This document shows, piece by piece, positions 1-7,124 of a stretch of 19,661 nucleotides of DNA. The notes under the pieces are model-generated. The model was not told the DNA's origin, did no database searches, and saw nothing but the letters and a program-made list of their open reading frames with translations. Position 1 is the stretch's first letter; each line of letters starts with the position of its first letter. Where the stretch lies: assembly GCF_042665195.1 (NCBI RefSeq), contig NZ_JBHTBW010000053.1, positions 1-19,661 on the forward strand, written 5' to 3'. The translations under genes and the position numbers were made by a program. The stretch comes from Laceyella putida (GTDB lineage: Bacteria; Bacillota; Bacilli; Thermoactinomycetales; Thermoactinomycetaceae).

Positions 1-914
1 GCAACAAGTAAGATATTCAAAGAATTTTCTTCTGAAACGTTCCCTTCGGCTGTCACGAATCAAACAATTCGTGAAGTGAAGTCCCAAATGAAAAATCAAG
101 AAGCGAAGACCTTTAAGAAGATGTGGTGTTGCTTTAATAATCAGAATCTAAAAATAGAGAAAGCGGGAGCTTTCTACACAGTTGCTTTTCCCACTCTAGA
201 AAAGAAGATTGGCGTTCCTGTAGTGGCTCGTCCTTTTCAACAAGCATGGTTAGAACGAATCATAGCGGGCACTGCCAAGCAAGGAGCCGGAAAGCTCTAC
301 AAGAAGAAACAGAAATGGGTTCTGGCTATTGCCATCTCATTTGATGTGCAGAAAAGCCAAGATCAAAAAGCGATGGGAGTAGACTTATAGCTGTAGCCAG
401 TGTGGGAACCCAGTCTCTCTTTTTTAAAGGAAATGAATGTGCTTATACTCGGAGGCGCTATTCAGCTAGACGTAGAAAACTGGGCAAAACCAAGAAACTT
501 TCAGCAATTAAGAAGTCAAAGAATAAAGAATCCCGTTGGATGAAAAATCAGAACCATCGGATCAGTCGGCACATTGTCAACTATGCACTCGCCCACGGTG
601 TGGGTGTCATTCGCATGGAAGACTTGACCGACATTCGCAACAGAGCCAAATCTAAAAAAGAAGCAGGGAGAAATCTTCACTCATGGGCGTTCTACCAACT
701 CAAAGAATTCATCCGCTATAAAGCGGAGATGGCTGGGATCCGCTTTGAAGAAGTCAAAGCGGAATATACCAGTCAAACCTGCAAATGTGGTCATCGTGAA
801 AAAGCGAATCGAAAGGGGCTTCGCTTCCAGTGTAAGCGGTGTGGCTATACCTGCCATGCAGACTTAAACGGAGCAATCAATATAGGTAAGGCGATATCCG
901 GACTCGCCGCCTAG
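1..914 (+). pseudogene. tnpB: Frameshifted IS200/IS605-type TnpB (RNA-guided nuclease), 5' end outside window
   Basis: Reading frame 1 is open from base 1, so the start lies upstream of the window. The frame ends at the TAG at 388-390, just after GVDL, which carries the first RuvC catalytic Asp. Coding resumes in another frame (IAVASVGTQS, from about 387) and runs to 914. Homologues normally read GVDLG(L/I)xA here, so about 7 bases, or one base plus two codons, seem to be missing. The second part keeps the RuvC Glu (IRMEDLTDIRNRA), a four-Cys zinc finger (CKCGH...CKRCGY) and the last Asp (HADLNGAINIG). TnpB proteins are omega-RNA-guided DNA nucleases of IS605/IS1341-type elements. No tnpA is visible. 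The break makes this a pseudogene unless recoded. Family assignment is secure; the exact lesion is inferred. Confidence 0.9.
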
Positions 915-1083
915 CGTACTGGTAATAGGTACGCCGCCCATATGGGTACATGCAACGATGTTGTAGAACTGTATGGGATGGGCTGATGAGACAGCCCTGA
1001 ACTTGGAAGTTGTCCAAAGCAGAAATGGATTGAGGACATTAACTATCCAAGAATCCCACGGCTTCAGCCGTGTGGAGTCTCAA
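890..1083 (+). ncRNA. Putative omega-RNA / right end of the TnpB element
   Basis: This non-coding tail follows and slightly overlaps the tnpB stop. It contains a perfect hairpin GGGCTG/CAGCCC (980-985, 992-997), a smaller one around 1002-1019, and a strong terminal hairpin CACGGC-TTCA-GCCGTG (1057-1072) that extends through a one-base bulge to 1054-1076. The block ends GTGGAGTCTCAAT. In IS605-family elements the tnpB 3' end and right end encode the guide RNA scaffold, and the guide begins just beyond the element boundary. The exact boundary (about 1083) and transcription are inferred. Confidence 0.55.
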
Positions 1084-1104
1084 TTAGGGGTTTGAGTACA
1101 ACCA

Positions 1105-1353
1105 TCAAGCTAAGACAAAAACCCCTATGATCAGGGTGCTCACAAAAAAGATCCTGCGAATGCCCAATTGGTCTATCCATTTGCCAACAAGAGGCTGGAA
1201 CAGGGCGAATATAAGAAAGCTAACAAATGAAATCATGGATGTCATCCCGCGCCCCGACGGTGAATGCGGCAGTGTAAAATGATCGTTGACAATTGAAAAA
1301 GTTAGCGGTTTTTTCACGAAAAATAATGGGAAAAACGGGAGTCCCTCTTGCAA
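1105..1353 (-). pseudogene. MFS transporter fragment (N-terminal remnant)
   Basis: An 82-codon minus-strand frame, opening at a TTG, encodes SRGM-type sequence (GRGMTSMISF) followed by a hydrophobic segment, then QPLVGKWIDQLGIRRIFF and a second hydrophobic segment. This matches the end of TM1, TM2, the inter-helix motif (G-x-x-x-D-x-x-G-x-R-R) and TM3 start of major facilitator transporters of the monocarboxylate/oxalate-formate type. A normal MFS protein has about 400 residues; this one stops with TGA at 1105, about 20 bp from the presumed right end of the TnpB element. The likely explanation is an old transporter gene truncated by the insertion, with a weak N-terminus as well. A TTG start without a clear ribosome binding site supports decay. 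Which substrate it carried cannot be told. Confidence 0.5.
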
Positions 1354-1546
1354 TTGCGAAGGAAATTTGCTATTTTATTAAACTGTATTATCTTTTTTGC
1401 CTTTTCTTATAATTGATTGGAGAAGTTCTGTCCGCTTCATCGTAAAATAGGTGCAAAATTAACGGTTTGAGGCAGGAAATGAGTCAAAAATAAAGAAAAA
1501 TGTATAGTATTATTTTAATGACGACTTTCACATCGGGGTGAATCAC

Positions 1547-1933
1547 ATGACTTATCTCTTACTCATCATCCTGACCTATTTCATGGTGGCCGCGAATCGC
1601 CGTTTGTTGGGTATTCCGGGCTTTTTCTATTACAACTGTGTGCGTCCGTTTTTGAAGCTGGCCTACCGCGACAAAGTGAATCGCGTGGAAGAGGTTTACT
1701 ATTGGGACATGGCGGAAGCGGTTGGTGAGAAGGCGCAATGGGCGATCTTGCCTTCTTATGTGCTTGCGGCCGATTTGCTTCCACAGATGGAACTGTGGGT
1801 GCACATCACGGCATTTTGTTTGGTTCACTATTTATGGTGGGGCGTATTGGCGTTTCAGCAGGTGAAAAAATACATTCCGCAAACACCCGCCCTGCGGCCA
1901 CGGACTACGCCCGCACGGGCACAACAAGCATAA
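1547..1933 (+). CDS. Small hypothetical membrane protein (128 aa)
   Basis: I do not recognise this gene. The product begins with a hydrophobic helix (MTYLLLIILTYFMVAANRR), has a central polar region with VEEVYYWDMAEAVGEKAQ, then two further hydrophobic stretches (QWAILPSYVLAADLL and ITAFCLVHYLWWGVLAF), and ends in a basic, proline-rich tail. Three membrane spans are therefore likely. The ATG at 1547 is preferred over the in-frame GTG at 1538, because GGGGTGA at 1535-1541 looks like its Shine-Dalgarno sequence with 5-base spacing. The upstream 190 bases are AT-rich with TATAGT/TATTAT boxes near 1504-1513 but no convincing -35. The gene converges on fabH and is followed by a GC-rich hairpin plus T-run. 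Coding is supported by length, ribosome binding site and composition; function is unknown. Confidence 0.7.
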   Translation: MTYLLLIILTYFMVAANRRLLGIPGFFYYNCVRPFLKLAYRDKVNRVEEVYYWDMAEAVGEKAQWAILPSYVLAADLLPQMELWVHITAFCLVHYLWWGVLAFQQVKKYIPQTPALRPRTTPARAQQA

Positions 1934-1981
1934 GGATGGGTTGAGATGGACAAGTTCATATTCAGGGTTGCCAGCATGAGA

Positions 1982-2023
1982 GAGGGGGTCTCGCCAATCA
2001 GGTAGAGCCCCCCCTCCATTTTT
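1982..2023 (+). terminator. Rho-independent terminator between convergent genes
   Basis: GAGGGGG-T-CTC (1982-1992) pairs with GAG-C-CCCCCTC (2005-2016), and the stem is followed by CATTTTT on the plus strand. It ends the 128-aa membrane-protein gene. The hairpin also sits directly after the fabH stop codon on the other strand, where it lacks a T-run. Confidence 0.75.
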
Positions 2024-3008
2024 AGATCGTCCAACGGATCAGTGAGCTCATATGTACAAAGCCGCCGCCAAATCCGGACAACAACAACAGGTCGCCGCGT
2101 TTCACTTTGCCTTCATCCAAGCCCATCTGCAAGGCGAGCGGGATGGAAGCAGAGGAGGTATTTCCGAAATATTCAGCACTAAAGAGTGTCTTTTCCTGAG
2201 GGAATTTAAGCCGCTCACAGATGGCGTCGACGATGCGCAAGTTGGCGCTGTGCGGGATAAACCAATCAATTTGCGAAAGCGTATGCTCGGCCTGTTCCAA
2301 TAAGTGCGGGATTTCCCGTGTCAGGGTGCCCACCGCGATCTTGAACACTTCCCGCCCATTCTGGATCATGCAACCGTTTTTAATAATCTCTTTGCCCTGG
2401 AGATGGGTGGCGAGATCACTTTTATACAGATGAACGCCGGCGGACCCATCTGTCGTCATAAGGGTTTGAATAAAGCTGGCCTCTTCAGGCGGACAAGCTT
2501 CAACCATCGCGGCACCGGCTCCGTCCCCGAGTAAAATGCAGGTGGAGCGATCAGTATAATCCGTGATTTTGGTCAACGTTTCGGCGGCGATGACGAGAAT
2601 CTTGCGGTGGAGTCCAGAGGTGATCATCCCATTGGCAACGTGAAGGGCGTAGACAAAACCCGCACAGGCGGCGGAAAGATCCACGGCTCCTGTGCCCTGA
2701 AGACCAAAGTGATCTTGGACCAAGCATGCGACACTGGGAAACGTGGTGTCGGGAGTCACGGTGGCAACCAAGACCAGGTCAACCTCGTCCAGTGTAACCG
2801 GATAACGCTCAAGCAGGTTGTTCACAGCATTGATTGCCAGATGGCTTGTCCATTCGTCTGGTGCGGAAACACGTCGTTCGCGAATGCCGGTACGGGGGAC
2901 GATCCATTCATCGGAGGTGTCGACAAGTTGTTCCAAATCGGCATTGGTAAGCCGTTGTTGCGGCAGATACGTACCGATGCCGGAAATTTTCGCTTGAGAT
3001 TGAATCAT
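2022..3008 (-). CDS. fabH: Beta-ketoacyl-ACP synthase III (FabH)
   Basis: This enzyme starts fatty-acid elongation by condensing an acyl-CoA primer with malonyl-ACP (type II FAS, cytosol). The 328 residues are the normal FabH length. The thiolase-fold catalytic triad is visible: Cys115 in VDLSAACAGF, His253 in FIPHSANLRI and Asn283 in YFGNTSSASIP. The C-terminal GFGGGF loop is also present. E. coli FabH reads HQAN at the His motif; here it is HSAN. The start ATG is preceded by AAGGAGG with about 6-base spacing. Bacilli often carry two FabH paralogues with branched-chain primer preference; the monocistronic setting and FapR-like sites recall the FabHB (YhfB) type of B. subtilis, but which paralogue this is remains inference. 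Confidence 0.95.
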   Translation of the reverse strand: MIQSQAKISGIGTYLPQQRLTNADLEQLVDTSDEWIVPRTGIRERRVSAPDEWTSHLAINAVNNLLERYPVTLDEVDLVLVATVTPDTTFPSVACLVQDHFGLQGTGAVDLSAACAGFVYALHVANGMITSGLHRKILVIAAETLTKITDYTDRSTCILLGDGAGAAMVEACPPEEASFIQTLMTTDGSAGVHLYKSDLATHLQGKEIIKNGCMIQNGREVFKIAVGTLTREIPHLLEQAEHTLSQIDWFIPHSANLRIVDAICERLKFPQEKTLFSAEYFGNTSSASIPLALQMGLDEGKVKRGDLLLLSGFGGGFVHMSSLIRWTI

Positions 3009-3021
3009 GTAAGCCTCCTTT

Positions 3022-3051
3022 TTAACACCTGATATTAAAACCTGGTACTAA
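3022..3051 (-). promoter_or_regulatory. Two overlapping FapR-like operators at fabH
   Basis: Two 17-base imperfect palindromes, TTAACACCTGATATTAA (3022-3038) and TTAAAACCTGGTACTAA (3035-3051), share four bases and have centres 13 bp apart. Both fit the FapR pattern of TTA/TAA ends with a central ACCT. FapR is the Gram-positive repressor of lipid synthesis released by malonyl-CoA or malonyl-ACP. The sites lie from about +1 to +27 of the predicted fabH transcript, where binding would block initiation. Confidence 0.8.
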
Positions 3052-3055
3052 AATG

Positions 3056-3084
3056 AGTATACCCTATATTGGCCTAAAGGAAAA
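3056..3084 (-). promoter_or_regulatory. fabH promoter
   Basis: On the minus strand a TATACT -10 box (3056-3061) lies about 7 bases upstream of the first FapR-like operator. A weak TTTTCC (3079-3084) sits 17 bases further upstream as a possible -35. The placement makes the operators overlap the start site. Confidence 0.6.
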
Positions 3085-3171
3085 GGGAGACTTCCACCTC
3101 CCTCATTATCCCCCTGCCTGATGCGGAAAGCGAATCATTTGAGCAGCTGGCGAATAAGATGGAAAAGAGGA

Positions 3172-3201
3172 CTGCCAGCGGGGTTCTCAGTATGATATAA
3201 T
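3172..3201 (+). promoter_or_regulatory. SigA-type promoter of the anchored-protein gene
   Basis: CTGCCA (3172-3177) and a perfect TATAAT (3196-3201) are separated by 18 bases, about 60 bases upstream of the ATG at 3261. The -35 is a 4/6 match. Confidence 0.5.
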
Positions 3202-3260
3202 TAATGTAATATATAGAAAATTTGGAAATTAAATCGATATTTGTCAAAAGGGAGGCCGTT

Positions 3261-4451
3261 ATGTCGAAGTGGAAACGCTGGATCAGCGCCCTTCTTTTAC
3301 CTGTGTTCGTGCTGCTTGGCGCAGGGGAGGGGCTTCTTCATGCGGAAGAAGCCTCCAAGCTGGATTTGAAGGTATATAACGAAGATGGGGGGCTGGTTTT
3401 TTACACGTCCTTTCCTGACCTGCCGAAGGATGACACCAAAAAAGCAAGTTGGACATATGCGATTGATGGGATCGGAACCCAAGTGGTAAAGGAATGCATT
3501 GTCAAAGAGTGTGACACCACTTTTGATGGCAAACTGTTCGCGATCGGCAAAACTTATCGGGTGACGATCACCGTTGAACCGACGGCGCCGGAGGCGCAAA
3601 CCGAAAAGACGGTGGTAACCAAATCATTTAAGGTGCCGCCGCCCGACAATGAGGATGAGGTTCGTATCCAGTGCGGGGTGGCTTTTGACCCCAAGAGGGC
3701 GCGGTATTATCTGTATGCCCGGTTAACCGTTGATCCGCAGGCGCATGTGGAAGGAAGCTGGACGTATATTGAAAAGGAAACAAAGCGGGCGTTTCGGCAA
3801 GTGGGGGATCGGGATACCTCCTTCATACGGATAGGCAATACACCGGGAAAAGTACAGGCTGACCTGCAGTTTGATGGCATTATCAATCACCATCAATATT
3901 TTGTCGAGAAAGAGTGTCATTATGTCAAGGAAGGAATACATGCCACCGTTTCATCTGGTCAGAAAGGATTAAAAGTGACCGGCAATCTTCTGTACGGCCA
4001 AAGTGCAAGTGGCAACTGGCGGTTTGATTTGAAAAACGCCAGTGGGAACATCGTGAAATCCGTGGAGTTGAGGAAACAACAGGAGACGGAAGTTTCCCAT
4101 CTGTTCCAGGGTCTCAAAGTCGGGAAATACTCAGCGATTGTTTTCTTTACAGGCACCGTAGACGGGAAAACGCGCCATTTGGGCGATGATGTGGTCTTTT
4201 CCTTAAAAACGCCCCACACGCCGGGAATGGAACCTCCGCCCCAAACACCGCCGGACAACCCAGATGACGGCCAAGATGGTCCGGCCCAGCCTGATGACCC
4301 ACAGGGGGCAGACCCGCCGGGGCACCATCCGGATACGGGGGAAGATGGTTGGAGCTTTCGGGATTTGCCCACCGAATGGGCCTTGGGGTTGTTTGGGATC
4401 TTATTTGTCTTGGGGGTCGTTTTGTGGATTTGGGTCTACCGCAACATGTGA
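3261..4451 (+). CDS. Secreted, C-terminally membrane-anchored protein with three beta-rich repeats (396 aa)
   Basis: I do not recognise a family. Residues 1-30 form a signal peptide (basic MSKWKRW, then a hydrophobic core, likely cleavage after LLHA). Three similar beta-rich modules of roughly 90-100 residues follow, each with an (A/G)-(S/N)-W-x-(Y/F) core: ASWTYAIDG, GSWTYIEKE and GNWRFDLKN. Four cysteines lie in the first two modules (KECIVKECD, IQCGVAFD, EKECHY), suggesting disulfides outside the cell. A linker rich in Pro, Asp and Gly follows, then one membrane span (WALGLFGILFVLGVVLWIWVY) and a tiny cytoplasmic tail. There is no LPXTG motif, so it is a type I membrane protein. The ATG at 3261 is chosen because AAGGGAGG precedes it and the signal peptide begins there. 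A surface adhesion or sensor role is possible but unproven. Confidence 0.8.
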   Translation: MSKWKRWISALLLPVFVLLGAGEGLLHAEEASKLDLKVYNEDGGLVFYTSFPDLPKDDTKKASWTYAIDGIGTQVVKECIVKECDTTFDGKLFAIGKTYRVTITVEPTAPEAQTEKTVVTKSFKVPPPDNEDEVRIQCGVAFDPKRARYYLYARLTVDPQAHVEGSWTYIEKETKRAFRQVGDRDTSFIRIGNTPGKVQADLQFDGIINHHQYFVEKECHYVKEGIHATVSSGQKGLKVTGNLLYGQSASGNWRFDLKNASGNIVKSVELRKQQETEVSHLFQGLKVGKYSAIVFFTGTVDGKTRHLGDDVVFSLKTPHTPGMEPPPQTPPDNPDDGQDGPAQPDDPQGADPPGHHPDTGEDGWSFRDLPTEWALGLFGILFVLGVVLWIWVYRNM

Positions 4452-4556
4452 ATTTTTCCGCAGAAGGTTCCGATGATGAAACGGTTGATTTTGCTGTGCG
4501 GATAGTGGTTTGAGCATCCAAAAGAAAAGAAAGTTGAAAAAAAATATTTTCCCCCC

Positions 4557-4585
4557 TTGACGCATGAAAAAAACAGAGAAATAAT
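4557..4585 (+). promoter_or_regulatory. Promoter of the fadNAE operon
   Basis: TTGACG (4557-4562) and AATAAT (4580-4585) are spaced by 17 bases (5/6 matches each). The predicted start near 4592 would give a leader of about 135 bases containing the FadR operator. Confidence 0.5.
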
Positions 4586-4636
4586 ATTATTAAATGATAT
4601 AAAATTTACCCATTTCTAAATGATTGCGCTTAGTTG

Positions 4637-4667
4637 AAACTCTATCCAGTTGGAGGGGTTTTTTTCA
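4637..4667 (+). terminator. Weak hairpin plus T-run in the fadN leader
   Basis: AAACTCTATCCA pairs imperfectly with TGGAGGGGTTTT across a two-base loop and continues into seven Ts. It lies 186 bases after the anchored-protein gene and downstream of the proposed fad promoter. It may end readthrough from the former or attenuate the latter. The stem has mismatches, so confidence is low. Confidence 0.35.
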
Positions 4668-4677
4668 CGCCACTTAA

Positions 4678-4695
4678 TGAATGACTGTTCATTCA
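4678..4695 (+). promoter_or_regulatory. FadR (TetR-family) operator
   Basis: TGAATGACTGTTCATTCA is an 18-base inverted repeat that matches the B. subtilis FadR (YsiA) consensus TGAATGAMTANTCATTCA at all but one position. FadR represses beta-oxidation genes and is released by long-chain acyl-CoA. The site is 33 bases before the fadN start, in the leader, consistent with a roadblock or with repression of a closer promoter that I could not identify. Confidence 0.9.
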
Positions 4696-4728
4696 GACAA
4701 GAGGCGAATTTGAGAGGAGGAATCATCG

Positions 4729-7104
4729 TTGGCACGCATCAAAAAAGCGGCAGTCTTGGGTGCAGGCGTGATGGGAGCGGCGATTGCCGGTCACCTCGCT
4801 AATGTGGGCATCCCCACCCTGCTCTTGGACATCGTTCCACGTGAGTCGATGGAGAGTAAGGATAAGAAGGAACGCAATCGTCTGGCTCAGTTGGGAAAAG
4901 AGCGCTTGTTCAAAGAGAAGCCGTCCCCTCTTTACACCAAAGAAGTGGCGGCGCTCATCGAAGTCGGCAATATGGAAGATGATTTCCACCGTTTAGCGGA
5001 AGTCGATTGGGTCATTGAGGTTGTTGTAGAAAACCTTTCGATTAAACAAAGTTTGTATGAACGTTTGGAGCAAGTCTGGAAACCGGGAACGGTGGTAAGC
5101 TCCAATACATCCGGCATTTCGATCAACAAAATGGTGGAAGGAAGAAGTGAAGCGTTTCGCCGCCATTTTTTGGGGACGCACTTCTTTAACCCGCCCCGTT
5201 ATATGAAGCTATTGGAGATTATTCCCGGGTCCAGCACCGATCCGCAAATTGTCAGCGAAATGAAGCGATTTGCCGAGGAAGTGTTGGGCAAAGGGGTTGT
5301 GCTCTGCAAAGATACGCCGAACTTTATCGCCAACCGCATCGGGACCTATGGTTTGCAGGTCACCCTGCAAGCGATGTTGGAGTTGGGCTTGGGGCCGGAT
5401 GAAGTGGATACCGTGACCGGACGTGCGATGGGGCGGCCCAAAAGCGCCACCTTCCGCACCCTCGACTTGGTGGGTTTGGACACATTTGTGCATGTGGCAG
5501 GCAATGTGCATGAAAACGCAAGCGATGAAGAAGAGAAAGCGGCATTTGAAGTTTCTCCGTTCCTGAAACAGATGGTGGAGAAAAAATGGTTGGGTGAAAA
5601 AACAGGCCAAGGCTTTTACAAAAAAGTAAAAACGGAGGCCGGGAAAGAGATTTATGCCTTGGACTTGGCAACGATGGAATATCGGCCGCGCAAAAAATTG
5701 AAAGCGCGCTCATTGGAACAGTCCAAAAAGGCCAAAAGCTTGCCGGAGCAGTTGCAAGCACTGGTGTATGCGGATGATACGGCGGGCAAACTGGCTTGGT
5801 CGATCACCAAGAAAGTGTTGTTATACTCCGCCAAGCGCTTAGAGGAGATCGCGGGAGACATCGTCAGTGTCGACCAGGCGATGAAATGGGGTTTCAACTG
5901 GGACTTGGGCCCATTTGAAGCATGGGACGCCATCGGGTTGGTCAAATCGGTGGAGCGGATGAAAGAAGAAGGAGAAACGATTCCGGATTGGGTGGAAGCA
6001 TGGATTGCCGCCGGGCACACCCATTTCTATCAAGTGAAGGAAGGGAAGCCGTACGCATTCCAGATCGGTGGCCAATGGGGCGAAGTGGAAGAGCATGAAA
6101 AAGTGGTTTCACTGGCCCGATTGAAAGAGCAAGGAAAGGTCATCAAAAGCAACCGTGGAGCAAGTTTGATCGATATCGGAGACGATATTGCCTGCTTGGA
6201 ATTCCACTCACCGAAGCAAGCGATTGGCGCCGATATCATCTCCATGATCAACACTGCCGTTAAAGAAGTGAGTGCCAATTACCGCGGTCTGGTCATCTCG
6301 GCCGAAGCGGCCAACTTCTGTGTGGGTGCCAACCTCATGTTGATGCTGATGGAAGCGCAAGACCACAACTGGTTTGAAATTGACTTGATGGTTCGCCAAT
6401 TCCAAGGCGCGATGGGTTCCTTGCGCACACTGGACCGTCCTGTGGTAGCGGCCCCGTACGGTTTGACGCTGGGTGGAGGAGTGGAAGTTTGTTTGCCATG
6501 TGACCGTATCCAAGCCGCCGGGGAAACGTACATGGGATTGGTGGAAGTGGGTGTGGGCCTCATTCCGGGCGGCGGCGGAAACAAAGAGATGTTATTGCGC
6601 TGGACCGAAGGGGTCGATCCAAATGATCGCGTTTCGTTGCAACCCCTGGTCAACCATATCTTTATGGCCATCGGGCAGGCCAAAGTGTCGACCAGCGGGC
6701 TGGAAGCGCGCCAGTACAAGTTCCTCCGCGCTTACGATGGTATCACGGTCAACCGCGACCATCTCATCCATGATGCCAAACAGGTGGCCTTGGGTCTGGA
6801 CCGCGCCGGTTATCAGGCGCCAAAACCACGAAAGATCCCCGTGGTCGGTGAAACCGGGTATAACGTGTTGAAATTGGGGGCTTACGGCTTGTTGAAGTCA
6901 GGCCACATCTCCGAACACGATTACAAAATCGCTGACAAACTCGCCTATGTTTTATCCGGTGGCAACGTGCCTGAAGGAACCTTGGTGAGTGAACAGTACC
7001 TGCTTGACATTGAACGGGAAGCCTTCCTCAGCTTGATTGGGGAACCGAAGACGCAAGCACGGATGCAATATATGTTGTCGAAAGGCAAACCGCTTCGCAA
7101 CTAG
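4729..7104 (+). CDS. fadN: FadN: enoyl-CoA hydratase / 3-hydroxyacyl-CoA dehydrogenase
   Basis: This bifunctional cytosolic enzyme hydrates 2-enoyl-CoA and oxidises the 3-hydroxyacyl-CoA with NAD+. The 791 residues match B. subtilis FadN (about 789). Domain order is dehydrogenase first: a Rossmann GAGVMG (11-16) with Asp34, the catalytic His151 in LGTHFFNPP, and two HAD C-terminal-type regions to about residue 440. A C-terminal crotonase domain follows (about 480-690), with the oxyanion-hole segment SAEAANFCVGANL, LTLGGGVE and LVEVGVGLIPGGGG. It starts with TTG, eight bases after GAGGAGG; the protein sequence from there aligns with the family start (IKKAAVLGAGVMG). It is the first gene of the fad operon, under the FadR site, with 20 bases to fadA. 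Confidence 0.96.
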   Translation: MARIKKAAVLGAGVMGAAIAGHLANVGIPTLLLDIVPRESMESKDKKERNRLAQLGKERLFKEKPSPLYTKEVAALIEVGNMEDDFHRLAEVDWVIEVVVENLSIKQSLYERLEQVWKPGTVVSSNTSGISINKMVEGRSEAFRRHFLGTHFFNPPRYMKLLEIIPGSSTDPQIVSEMKRFAEEVLGKGVVLCKDTPNFIANRIGTYGLQVTLQAMLELGLGPDEVDTVTGRAMGRPKSATFRTLDLVGLDTFVHVAGNVHENASDEEEKAAFEVSPFLKQMVEKKWLGEKTGQGFYKKVKTEAGKEIYALDLATMEYRPRKKLKARSLEQSKKAKSLPEQLQALVYADDTAGKLAWSITKKVLLYSAKRLEEIAGDIVSVDQAMKWGFNWDLGPFEAWDAIGLVKSVERMKEEGETIPDWVEAWIAAGHTHFYQVKEGKPYAFQIGGQWGEVEEHEKVVSLARLKEQGKVIKSNRGASLIDIGDDIACLEFHSPKQAIGADIISMINTAVKEVSANYRGLVISAEAANFCVGANLMLMLMEAQDHNWFEIDLMVRQFQGAMGSLRTLDRPVVAAPYGLTLGGGVEVCLPCDRIQAAGETYMGLVEVGVGLIPGGGGNKEMLLRWTEGVDPNDRVSLQPLVNHIFMAIGQAKVSTSGLEARQYKFLRAYDGITVNRDHLIHDAKQVALGLDRAGYQAPKPRKIPVVGETGYNVLKLGAYGLLKSGHISEHDYKIADKLAYVLSGGNVPEGTLVSEQYLLDIEREAFLSLIGEPKTQARMQYMLSKGKPLRN

Positions 7105-7124
7105 AGGGAGAAGGAGGAGAGATT

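Noticed and set aside
1085..1127. Inverted repeat AGGGGTTT ... AAACCCCT near the TnpB element end
   Set aside because: Eight bases with a loop of about 25 and no T-run; no clear function and may be chance in MFS remnant DNA.
3959..4521. Two long minus-strand frames opposite the anchored-protein gene
   Set aside because: Shadows of the plus-strand proline/aspartate-rich coding region; low-complexity translation and no ribosome binding site.
4621..4634. CcpA cre-like site (TGATTGCGCTTAGT) before fadN
   Set aside because: Only about 10 of 14 positions fit and the symmetrical half is poor; likely chance.
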